Source of the DNA: Actinomycetota bacterium
GTDB lineage: Bacteria > Actinomycetota > Actinomycetes > Nanopelagicales > Nanopelagicaceae
Direction: 5' to 3'
Assembly (NCBI GenBank): GCA_947372965.1
Contig: CANBVR010000014.1
Location: 1-34,140 of the forward strand
Length of the DNA: 34,140 nt
This document shows positions 9,240 to 17,549 of the stretch, one piece after another; within the stretch, counting starts at the first letter, position 1, and each line of letters opens with the position of its first letter. The position numbers and the translations under genes were made by a program. The notes under the pieces are model-generated. The model was not told the DNA's origin, made no database searches, and worked only from the letters and a program-made list of their open reading frames with translations.

Positions 9240-10742
9240 TTAGGCCACCTTTCCTGTTGTGGCCGCTGCAATTATGTTTTCTTGCGTTGCTTGAGCGCGA
9301 GTTAATTCGGTTACTTGATGGCCTTCTCGCATAACGATGATGCGATCTGCCATACCTAGAACTTCTGGAAGTTCGGAGGAGATCATCAAAATTGCTTTGC
9401 CTTCCTCGGCTGCGGCATCAATCAAACGATGCACTTCAGCTTTAGTACCAACATCGATACCGCGAGTTGGTTCATCAACAATCAAAAGATCTGGATTTGT
9501 TGCAAGCCACTTTGCTAGAACGGTCTTCTGTTGATTTCCACCTGAGAGGTGATCAACTGAAGCAGATGCATCAGCAAACTTGATCGAGAGCTTCTCTTTC
9601 CAAGTCGCGGTAAGGGCTCTTTCCTTTTTAAAGTTAATAAATATTCTATTAACCAGATTTGGGAAAGATTCCATTGAAATATTTCGGTTGACGCCCGCGA
9701 TCATAAATAGACCTTGCTGACGACGATCTTCTGGAACTAGCGCAATCTTCTCTTCCATCGCAGCCACTGGTGAGCCCTTCTTTAGCTCTTTACCCTTGAC
9801 CTTTACCGATCCAGTTTCGTACTTATCTACGCCAAAGATGGCGCGCGCAATTTCAGATCGCCCGGAACCAACCAGTCCAGCCAAGGCCACGATCTCACCG
9901 CTTCGTACATTGAATGAAACATTTCGGAAGAAAGCAGGGTTTGAAAGATCTTTAACTTCAAGAACCACGTCCCCAATCTTGTGGGTGGTCTTTGGGAAGA
10001 GTTCGGTTAATTCGCGACCAACCATCTCTTTAATGACAGTTTGGAGATTGGTATTAGCAACTGGGTTCTGACTTACCGTCGCACCATCGCGCATAACGGT
10101 GATGTAATCCGAGATTGCAAATACTTCATCAAGGCGGTGGCTAACGAAGATAACTGCTTTGTTAGCTGCCTTCAGATTCTTCATAACTGTCATCAAGCGC
10201 TCTACTTCAGAAGCTGAAAGCGCTGCGGTTGGTTCATCCATCAAGATGATCTGAGCATTCATTGAAAGCGCTTTTGCAATTTCAACTACTTGTTGATCGG
10301 CAATTGAAAGACCACGTGCTTGTCGCTTTGGATCTAGCGAAACGCCTAGCTCTTTAAATAATTTGCCCGCTTCATCTTGCGCCGCTTTCCAATCAATTCC
10401 AACTCCCTTAATTGGTTGGCGACCGATAAATACATTTTCGGCTAAAGATAAATCCAGGAAGAGTGAAGGTTCCTGGTAAATAACTGCAATACCTTGTTCA
10501 ATCGATGCTTGCGGTGAGCCGACTTGGAAGGGCTTATTTCCTAGAGTGATTGTTCCGCCGTCGTTCTCGTGAACACCTGCCAAAATCTTTAACATCGTAG
10601 ATTTACCAGCGCCGTTTTCACCTAGTAGTGCGTGAATCTCACCAGCTCTAATTGATAAATCAGTTCCGCGTAGTGCAATTGCGCCACCAAATCGTTTTTG
10701 GACGCCGGTCATTTGGAGAAGAAGGTCTCCCTTTTGTGCCAC
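9240..10742 (-). CDS. rhaT: Rhamnose ABC transporter ATP-binding protein (double ATPase, RbsA type)
   Basis: 500 aa; Walker A GENGAGKS, signature LSIADQQ and LSGGNQQ, Walker B ILMDEPTAAL and LIVDEPTRGID. Confidence 0.92.
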   Translation of the reverse strand: MAQKGDLLLQMTGVQKRFGGAIALRGTDLSIRAGEIHALLGENGAGKSTMLKILAGVHENDGGTITLGNKPFQVGSPQASIEQGIAVIYQEPSLFLDLSLAENVFIGRQPIKGVGIDWKAAQDEAGKLFKELGVSLDPKRQARGLSIADQQVVEIAKALSMNAQIILMDEPTAALSASEVERLMTVMKNLKAANKAVIFVSHRLDEVFAISDYITVMRDGATVSQNPVANTNLQTVIKEMVGRELTELFPKTTHKIGDVVLEVKDLSNPAFFRNVSFNVRSGEIVALAGLVGSGRSEIARAIFGVDKYETGSVKVKGKELKKGSPVAAMEEKIALVPEDRRQQGLFMIAGVNRNISMESFPNLVNRIFINFKKERALTATWKEKLSIKFADASASVDHLSGGNQQKTVLAKWLATNPDLLIVDEPTRGIDVGTKAEVHRLIDAAAEEGKAILMISSELPEVLGMADRIIVMREGHQVTELTRAQATQENIIAAATTGKVA

Positions 10743-10878
10743 GTTGACTCCACTCTTAAATTGGATTTCATGATTCGCCTAAATGCGCTTGTGCATAGTA
10801 ATCAGGTAGCACCCCCCTGCGCTAGGGATTGGCCAAGAAAGTTCGTCCAATTCACCCCTAATTTGTATAACGTTTTTT

Positions 10879-10918
10879 TATAATGATTCGCCTTTTAGAA
10901 ACTCTTTTGTGCGCAAAA
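10879..10918 (+). promoter_or_regulatory. Candidate promoter (-10 TATAAT) with overlapping repeat and small inverted repeat upstream of the second operon
   Basis: TATAAT at 10879-10884; ATGATTCGCCT at 10883-10893 is an exact copy of 10770-10780; TTTTG-TGCG-CAAAA inverted repeat at 10905-10918; no good -35. Confidence 0.5.
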
Positions 10919-10942
10919 CAAATATGGCAAGATCACTAAATC

Positions 10943-12436
10943 ATGGCTACCTACCTTGCGCTAGACCTAGGTGCTGAATCCGGACGCCTGATGGCTGTGG
11001 ATATTGGAGAAACAATTTCCACTAATGAGATTCACCGCTTTGAAACACCAGTTACAACCGATTTACGCAATCGTCGCTGTTGGGATTTTCCAAAGTTAAT
11101 TTCAGAGATCAAGGTTGCGCTTAGTAAAGCTGCGCAAATTCCAGGTGCAAAATATGAATCAATCGCAGTTGACACCTGGGGTCTAGATTTTGGCTTCCTA
11201 GATGTAAATCAAAAGATCATCGATCTTCCAGTAAGCCATCGTGATCATCGCACCGATGGATTTCTAGCCAAGGCAGCAGACCTAGTTGGCAAGAAGCGAT
11301 TGCATGAAGCAAGCGGCGCCCAATTACTTGAAGTAAATAGCATCTACCAATTACTTGCGATTAAAGAGTTATCCCCTGAGGAATTTGAAAGAGCAGCGCA
11401 CCTGCTTTTGATGCCCGATCTAATTCTCCATGCACTCACCGGAGTAATAAAGAGTGAATACACAATTGCAACAACCTCTGGTTTGTATGACGTCGTAAGT
11501 AATAAGTGGGCGCTGGACCTGGCCCTGGAACTTGGGATTCCAACAAATTTCTTTGGCGAAGTCCAAGATGCGGGATCAATTCGTGGAAATTTGCTATCAG
11601 AGATCGCAGCCGAGACTGGAATAGGCGAACTTGTTTGCATCGCCACAGCAAGCCACGACACTGCAGCGGCCGTTGTTGCAACTCCATTTACCGCACCCGG
11701 AAATGCCTATATCTCTTCTGGTACTTGGTCGCTTATGGGAATTGAATTACCAAAGCCGCTGATAAATGAAATTACCTTGGAACGTCGCCTAACAAATGAA
11801 GGTGGGTTTGGCCGAAATATTCGCTTACTTCGAAACATTATGGGTCTTTGGGTAATTCAAGAAGTTCGTAGGGATTTAAAGAAGCAAGGCATCGAACTCA
11901 CTTATGCCGAACTTGTTGATGCAGCGAAAGCACAAGCTGATCCCTATCGCACTCTCATTTATATCGATGATCCACTATTTCACCATGCCGGCGGCATGAT
12001 CGAGCGAATTCAAAGTTATGCCAAGAATTCAAAGCAGCCAATTCCAAATTCACCTGGTGAATTGGCCCAATGTGTTTTCGTCTCACTTGCACTGCAATAT
12101 TCGCGAATAGCCGATGTCTTACAGAAGTGCGGCGATCAAGAAATGAAAGCAATTCAAATTGTTGGTGGCGGCTCGCAAAATGAACACCTCTCCCAGATGA
12201 CCGCAGATATCTCTGGCATCGAAGTTATTACCGGACCGGTTGAGGCAACAGCGATGGGAAATGCCATCGTGCAAGCTATTGGACTTGGCCAATTAGCAGG
12301 ACTGGATGCTGGGCGGGAATTAGTTCGCAAGAGCGTTTCCATTAAGCGCTACGCCCCAACGCAAGATTTGGAATTACGCGCACACATCAAATCAATCCGA
12401 CTACGCTATGACCAGTTAATCGATCGGGAGTTATAA
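10943..12436 (+). CDS. Second rhamnulokinase-family (FGGY) carbohydrate kinase
   Basis: 497 aa; LALDLGAESGRLMAV, VDTWGLDFGFLD, ASHDTAAAV, YISSGTWSLMG; clearly paralogous to 973..2376. Confidence 0.87.
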   Translation: MATYLALDLGAESGRLMAVDIGETISTNEIHRFETPVTTDLRNRRCWDFPKLISEIKVALSKAAQIPGAKYESIAVDTWGLDFGFLDVNQKIIDLPVSHRDHRTDGFLAKAADLVGKKRLHEASGAQLLEVNSIYQLLAIKELSPEEFERAAHLLLMPDLILHALTGVIKSEYTIATTSGLYDVVSNKWALDLALELGIPTNFFGEVQDAGSIRGNLLSEIAAETGIGELVCIATASHDTAAAVVATPFTAPGNAYISSGTWSLMGIELPKPLINEITLERRLTNEGGFGRNIRLLRNIMGLWVIQEVRRDLKKQGIELTYAELVDAAKAQADPYRTLIYIDDPLFHHAGGMIERIQSYAKNSKQPIPNSPGELAQCVFVSLALQYSRIADVLQKCGDQEMKAIQIVGGGSQNEHLSQMTADISGIEVITGPVEATAMGNAIVQAIGLGQLAGLDAGRELVRKSVSIKRYAPTQDLELRAHIKSIRLRYDQLIDREL

Positions 12437-13222
12437 ATGAGTGAGATCGTAAAGAATCTAACCAATCTCTCGCTGCGCGCAGGTGATCCCGCCGCCGACC
12501 TAACAATTCTCGCTGAAGGCAATGCGGGCGCAGTTGATTTAGAAAACGATCGCTTCCTCGTTAAGGCAAGTGGCGTAATTATGTGTAAGGCCACCGAAGA
12601 AGATTGGGTCTACCTCCCGCTTTCAAAATGTATTGAGATCTTGGAAGACGCAAATAAGAATGGCATCTCTCAAAAGGGCGATAAAGCTCTTGATGATTTA
12701 TTGCAAAACTCGGTAACGCCAAATGGCACTAAACGAAAAGCAAGTATCGAAACTTTGGTTCACGTTGTCGCATTCCATTTAATGGGCGCCAAGTGGTCAC
12801 TTCACACCCACCCAACTCCAGTTGTTGCACTTGCCTCCAGCAAAGATGGGCCAGTGCATTACGCCGGAACTCTCTTCCCAGATGAGAGCGTTACCTGCGG
12901 ACCAACCCCACTCTTCTTGCCTTATGCCGAACCAGGTTTAACTTTGGGCTTGGGCGTTTATCAAGGTGTTGCAAAATTTATGGACGAGCACGGGCGCGCT
13001 CCTGGTCAGATCATTCTCGGCAATCACGGTCTCTGCACTTCTGGCAGTGGCGTTGATGAAGCACTGGCAACTACTGAAATTGCGGTTAAAGCCGCACGAG
13101 TTCGAATCGGTGCCTTATCTGCGGGTGGAATTAGCTTCTTGCCACAGAGCGCTGCTGAAAAGATCGCTTTCCGCCCAGATGAAGTTGCTCGTCGCAAGTT
13201 ATATGCCAAAGAAAATAAGTAA
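12437..13222 (+). CDS. Class II aldolase/adducin family protein (ketose-1-phosphate aldolase-like)
   Basis: 261 aa; LAEGNAGAVDLENDRFLVKASG, SLHTHPTPVVAL, ILGNHGLCTSG; start codon immediately follows upstream stop. Confidence 0.82.
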   Translation: MSEIVKNLTNLSLRAGDPAADLTILAEGNAGAVDLENDRFLVKASGVIMCKATEEDWVYLPLSKCIEILEDANKNGISQKGDKALDDLLQNSVTPNGTKRKASIETLVHVVAFHLMGAKWSLHTHPTPVVALASSKDGPVHYAGTLFPDESVTCGPTPLFLPYAEPGLTLGLGVYQGVAKFMDEHGRAPGQIILGNHGLCTSGSGVDEALATTEIAVKAARVRIGALSAGGISFLPQSAAEKIAFRPDEVARRKLYAKENK

Positions 13223-13225
13223 TTA

Positions 13226-13891
13226 ATGCAGCCAAAAGCAGTTACCTTTGATGTTGGCGGAATTATCTATTCTGATGATGTCTTTAAAGAGGCGATCTAC
13301 CAAGCAATCGCTCATTTCAATAATGGCGCAGATCGCACCAAGTTCGAAAGCGTCTATGACGAACACCTTAAGTCGCACTCTGGCTCGCTTCGCACCAAAC
13401 TCTGTATGGCATTCTTTGGTTCGCTCGAACTAAAAAAAGATATTATGGATTACGCCACCGAGCGTTGGAATTTCACCGCCCAAGATCTCTACCAAGATGC
13501 AATCGCATGCATCGATACGATCAAAGCAACTGGTGCAAAGATTGGTTTGGTCGCTAACCAACCACTTGCCTCCATCGAAAGCCTAAAGCGTGATGGCATT
13601 TATGAAAAAATAGATTTCCTCGGCATATCGGCAAAAGTTGGTTTAGAAAAACCAGATCCCGCTTTCTTTCAATTAGCGCTAAAAGAACTAGGTACAGAAC
13701 CAAGAGATGCGATTCATATTGGCAATCGCTTTGATACCGATGTCTTGCCAGCAAAGAATTTAGGGATGCGCACCGTTTGGATTCTGCGTGGTGAAGCAAA
13801 TCCCAACCCAGCACAAAGTGATTTGGACCAGGCCGATATCGTCGCGCCCGATCTAACTAACCTAGCAGAGTTGATCGCCAAACTTTCATGA
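13226..13891 (+). CDS. HAD-superfamily hydrolase
   Basis: 221 aa; VTFDVGGIIY, KVGLEKPDPAFFQLAL, HIGNRFDTDVLPAKNLGMRTVWI. Confidence 0.85.
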   Translation: MQPKAVTFDVGGIIYSDDVFKEAIYQAIAHFNNGADRTKFESVYDEHLKSHSGSLRTKLCMAFFGSLELKKDIMDYATERWNFTAQDLYQDAIACIDTIKATGAKIGLVANQPLASIESLKRDGIYEKIDFLGISAKVGLEKPDPAFFQLALKELGTEPRDAIHIGNRFDTDVLPAKNLGMRTVWILRGEANPNPAQSDLDQADIVAPDLTNLAELIAKLS

Positions 13892-15219
13892 GCCAAAGCT
13901 TTATCGGAGTTGATATCTCAACTGAAGGAACCAGAGCAATTCTGGTTGATGAGAACGCCAGACAAATAGCTCGTGCAACCACCAAACTCTCACCAGTAAT
14001 TCGTGGAGATGATAATTCCCAAACTCAAGATGCAACTAGTTGGGTCGAAGCAGTAAAACGAGTTCTCGCAGAAGTTGTTGAAAAGAGCGAATCCCAACCA
14101 ACGGCAATGGCAATTACTGCCACCTCTGGAACCTTTGTACTTACCAATAAGGCAGGAATCCCCGTTGCACCGGCTGCGATGTACAACGATGGCCGCGCCA
14201 ACTCACCGCTCGAACGCGCGCGAATAATTCGCCAGGGTCTTTCCAATACGAGTGAAGAACTCTTATTCGCTCACACTCCAGAATTTGTTATCGCCGCCCT
14301 TACACGAACACCACTAAATCAAATCGCCACCGATTGGTCACACGGGTTAAAGAGTGGCGCAAACCATCAAACTCTCACATGGGAAGAAACCATCGAAGGC
14401 ATTGAAATGCCAAAGATAGTTGCGCCTGGAACTTTCCTTGGAAAGATCAGTAAAGCAATAGCAGAAGAATTAAAGATTCCAGAAATGGATATCTATGCTG
14501 GAATGACTGATGGTTGTACGGGGCAAATTTCTGCCGGTGGCACAGAAATCGGTACTGCCGTAACCACTCTTGGCACAACCATGGTTATTAAGATTGTTGC
14601 GGATAAAGAAATCTCTGGTCCCGGTTTTTACTCGCACTTACTTCCAACTAATACTTGGTTAGCTGGCGGCGCCTCAAACCTTGGTGGAATTTCATATAAG
14701 AAATTCGGCGGCCTGCTAGAAAGTTTCAACGAGCGCGCAAAGAATCCAGCCACTTATCTGACCTATCCCCTGGTTGGTGTCGGCGAGCGCTTTCCGATTG
14801 CCAATAAAGAATTAGTTCATCTACAAAAAGGTGAACCACAAAGCCAAATGGATGAATACCGAGGAATATTGGAAGGTATCGCATTTGCTGAACGCCTTTC
14901 ATATGAAATCTTAGAAAGCGCCGGAGCACCAATTCAAGGCGCCGTTTACACCGTCGGCGGTGGCGCCAAGTCACAACTTCTCTCTCAGATTCGCGCAACG
15001 GTACTAAATCGCGAGATCGCGCTACTTGCTGACTCTGGTTCTGATATCGGCGCCGCCATGATTGCAATTGGTGCAAGTGCCGGTGGCGATCTAGCAACAT
15101 CGATTGCAAAGATCAAAATCCCAATAGGTAAGACGATTCAACCAAACGCATCACAGCTAGAACTACTTGAAGCGCGCTATCAGGAATTTCACTCACTAAT
15201 CCATTCATATTTACCTTGA
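13888..15219 (+). CDS. FGGY-family carbohydrate kinase (xylulokinase/D-ribulokinase-like)
   Basis: 443 aa; FIGVDISTEGTRAILVDE, GMTDGCTGQISAGG, VGGGAKSQLLSQIRA; ATGA overlap with upstream gene. Confidence 0.82.
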   Translation: MSQSFIGVDISTEGTRAILVDENARQIARATTKLSPVIRGDDNSQTQDATSWVEAVKRVLAEVVEKSESQPTAMAITATSGTFVLTNKAGIPVAPAAMYNDGRANSPLERARIIRQGLSNTSEELLFAHTPEFVIAALTRTPLNQIATDWSHGLKSGANHQTLTWEETIEGIEMPKIVAPGTFLGKISKAIAEELKIPEMDIYAGMTDGCTGQISAGGTEIGTAVTTLGTTMVIKIVADKEISGPGFYSHLLPTNTWLAGGASNLGGISYKKFGGLLESFNERAKNPATYLTYPLVGVGERFPIANKELVHLQKGEPQSQMDEYRGILEGIAFAERLSYEILESAGAPIQGAVYTVGGGAKSQLLSQIRATVLNREIALLADSGSDIGAAMIAIGASAGGDLATSIAKIKIPIGKTIQPNASQLELLEARYQEFHSLIHSYLP

Positions 15220-15223
15220 TCGC

Positions 15224-15523
15224 ATGTACTGTGAACCCGTTATGAGAAAACTGCTCTTCCTAGATCCCAGCGATAACATCGCCGTCTCCCTAGCCGATCT
15301 CGAGATCGGTGAACTCATCGAACAAGATGGCACGACGATTAAAGTTTTGAATAAGATAAATCGCGGCCATAAGATCGCCACCAAAGAGATTAAGAAAAAC
15401 GATGGCATCATCAAATATGGCGAGCGCATGGGCCATGCCACTAGCGATATCCATATCGGCGAGCATGTTCACACCCACAACGTTCTAGGCGATCGCCTCT
15501 CAACCGAGCAAGTGGCAAAGTAA
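15224..15523 (+). CDS. SAF-domain protein, UxaA-family dehydratase small subunit (start may be ATG 15242)
   Basis: 99 aa; LDPSDNIAVSLADLEIGE...RGHKIATKEIKKNDGIIKYGERMGHATSDIHIGEHVHTHNV, matches the N-terminal SAF domain of altronate dehydratase. Confidence 0.85.
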   Translation: MYCEPVMRKLLFLDPSDNIAVSLADLEIGELIEQDGTTIKVLNKINRGHKIATKEIKKNDGIIKYGERMGHATSDIHIGEHVHTHNVLGDRLSTEQVAK

Positions 15524-16339
15524 ATGAGCACTGGCTACCTTCACGAAAATCGCGGCATCGGAATCCGCCATCACCAATTAATCCTTCCTTCCGTTGTCTG
15601 CTCCACCCACGTCGCCCGAAGAATTGCCAATGGCTTAGATGCAATTACCTTCGCTCACCAACATGGCTGCGGGATTATCGGTGGCGATGTCGCCGGCATC
15701 GATGACTTCTTCTCACAATTAGCGGCACATCCAAATGTGAGTTCGGTACTAGTGGTCGGCCTGGGCTGTGAAACTATTCAGAGTCAAGAACTCGGCGCAA
15801 AACTCCTCGAGACTAACAAATCGACTAGATACCAAATCATTCAAGAATCTGGCGGAGTACAAGGCACGGTTGATTCCGGTATTGCTGCAGCCAAGCAATT
15901 AAATGCTGACTTTCCAAAGAACCAAGTAGAAATAAGGAACGACCAAATCACCGTCGGTATCGATAACTCAAATCCAAAGATCGACACCACCGAACTCACC
16001 AACGCACTTAAGGCCGCCGGCTACAAAGTCGAAATCGTTACTGATTCCCATATCTCAATCGACAACTTTTCAAAGCTTATGGAGTTAAAGGCTCAAGTAA
16101 TCATCTCCTTTCCAGATGAGAACCAACCAGCCTCTGGATTCCCATTGATTCCAGTAATTAATATCGCTGGCACCGGCCCGCTTCACCAAGCAACCAGCCA
16201 AGACTTTGATTTAACCAACACAAACTCAAGCCAAGAGATTCTTGATCTTCTTGCCAAAGTAATCGCTGGCCAAGAAACAAAGGCTGAGAAGAGCAGCGTC
16301 GGTGAAATTCGCGCACCTAGAATCGTAAGGAGCGTTTGA
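15524..16339 (+). CDS. UxaA-family dehydratase large-subunit-like paralog A (shortened)
   Basis: 271 aa; GIGIRHHQLILPSVVCSTHVARRIA, HQHGCG, VLVVGLGCE, C-terminal GQETKAEK; lacks the GLECGGSD and LEEKSLG segments. Confidence 0.75.
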   Translation: MSTGYLHENRGIGIRHHQLILPSVVCSTHVARRIANGLDAITFAHQHGCGIIGGDVAGIDDFFSQLAAHPNVSSVLVVGLGCETIQSQELGAKLLETNKSTRYQIIQESGGVQGTVDSGIAAAKQLNADFPKNQVEIRNDQITVGIDNSNPKIDTTELTNALKAAGYKVEIVTDSHISIDNFSKLMELKAQVIISFPDENQPASGFPLIPVINIAGTGPLHQATSQDFDLTNTNSSQEILDLLAKVIAGQETKAEKSSVGEIRAPRIVRSV

Positions 16340-17514
16340 TGGACTCGCCACTAAAAGCTTTTAAGCGCACTGATGGTCGATGGGGCCTTCGCAATCACGT
16401 TTTGATCTTGCCACTTCACTCTGCGCTTTCAACTACTGCCCGAAAGATCGCTGATGATGTGAGCGGTTGCGTAGCTCTCAATCACGATTGGTCTGGCGAA
16501 GTAGATAACGATCTACCTCGCGTCACAAAGACTTTGGCGGGCTCTGCAGCAAACCCAAATAACCATTCAGTTATCTTCTTAACTCTTGGTACCGATGTTG
16601 AATTAGAAATTATCAAGCAAGCAAAGGCGATAACAAAACAAACCATCATCGAACTTTCACTACCAAAACTCGGCTCGATTCAAACTCTCACCGAGCAAGC
16701 AACACAAGAAGCAATAAAACTTGCCAAAGAAGCAGAAGCAGAAGCCCGCGTCCCAGCGCCTTGGTCTGCGATTGTTCTTGGCCTTGAATGCGGCGGCTCT
16801 GATGCGCTCTCTGGAATTACTGCCAATCCAGCCCTCGGTGTTGCTTCAGATCGACTCGTAGAACTCGGTGCCACATCAGTTCTTGGTGAAACAACTGAAA
16901 TTCTTGGCGCCGAACACTTACTTGCAGCGCGCGCACTCGACGAAGAGACCGGTAAAAAGATTGTTGCAATGGTTGCTAGATATGAATCATCAATTAACTA
17001 TGAAGGAATTGATATTCGTGGCGCCCAACCATCTCGTGGAAATATTGAAGGTGGTCTTTCTACTCTTGAAGAGAAATCACTTGGCGCCGCTAAGAAAGCG
17101 GGCAACGCTCCCCTAACTGGTGTTCTTGAATTCGCCGATGTTCCCGCAAAACCGGGTCTCTACTTTATGGATACCCCTGGCCATGACATCGAACAATTAG
17201 CTGGCTTTGCTGCCGGTCACATCAATGTTGTTGTCTTTACCTCTGGTCGCGGCACACCAACAGGTTCACCAATCATGCCGGTCATTAAAGTAAGTACGAA
17301 TACGCCGATGTATAAAGCAGTTACCGACTTCATCGATCTAGATGCCGGCACTATCGCCGATGGCATCGAAACCCTCGAAGAAACTGGCGCAAGAATTTTT
17401 GATGAGATTGTTGCCGTTGCTAATGGTCAAGAGACTAAGGCTGAGAAGAACGGCCACCAAGAATTTGCCCTTAGTCGCATGTATGAAACCGTAGTCCCAC
17501 CGCTTTTTTCCTAA
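16336..17514 (+). CDS. UxaA-family dehydratase large-subunit paralog B
   Basis: 392 aa; GRWGLRNHVLILPLHSALSTTARKIA, GLECGGSDALSGITANPALG, GGLSTLEEKSLGAAKKAG, SGRGTPTGSPIMPVIKVSTNT. Confidence 0.83.
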   Translation: MMDSPLKAFKRTDGRWGLRNHVLILPLHSALSTTARKIADDVSGCVALNHDWSGEVDNDLPRVTKTLAGSAANPNNHSVIFLTLGTDVELEIIKQAKAITKQTIIELSLPKLGSIQTLTEQATQEAIKLAKEAEAEARVPAPWSAIVLGLECGGSDALSGITANPALGVASDRLVELGATSVLGETTEILGAEHLLAARALDEETGKKIVAMVARYESSINYEGIDIRGAQPSRGNIEGGLSTLEEKSLGAAKKAGNAPLTGVLEFADVPAKPGLYFMDTPGHDIEQLAGFAAGHINVVVFTSGRGTPTGSPIMPVIKVSTNTPMYKAVTDFIDLDAGTIADGIETLEETGARIFDEIVAVANGQETKAEKNGHQEFALSRMYETVVPPLFS

Positions 17515-17549
17515 CACCGCCGGCCAAGGCACGGGTGGTAGATATTAAA

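Noticed and set aside
11344-11745. ORFs 11344-11661, 11436-11687 and 11506-11745 inside the second FGGY kinase
   Set aside because: All nested in alternate frames of a strongly supported gene.
13226-13261. HAD protein with FDVGG instead of DxD as possible inactive enzyme
   Set aside because: FDxGG is common among HAD-family members, so it is not by itself evidence of inactivity.
17515-17549. Possible bidirectional terminator between paralog B and the APC permease
   Set aside because: Only a weak wobble-containing stem (ACCGCC/GGTGGT) and no U tract.
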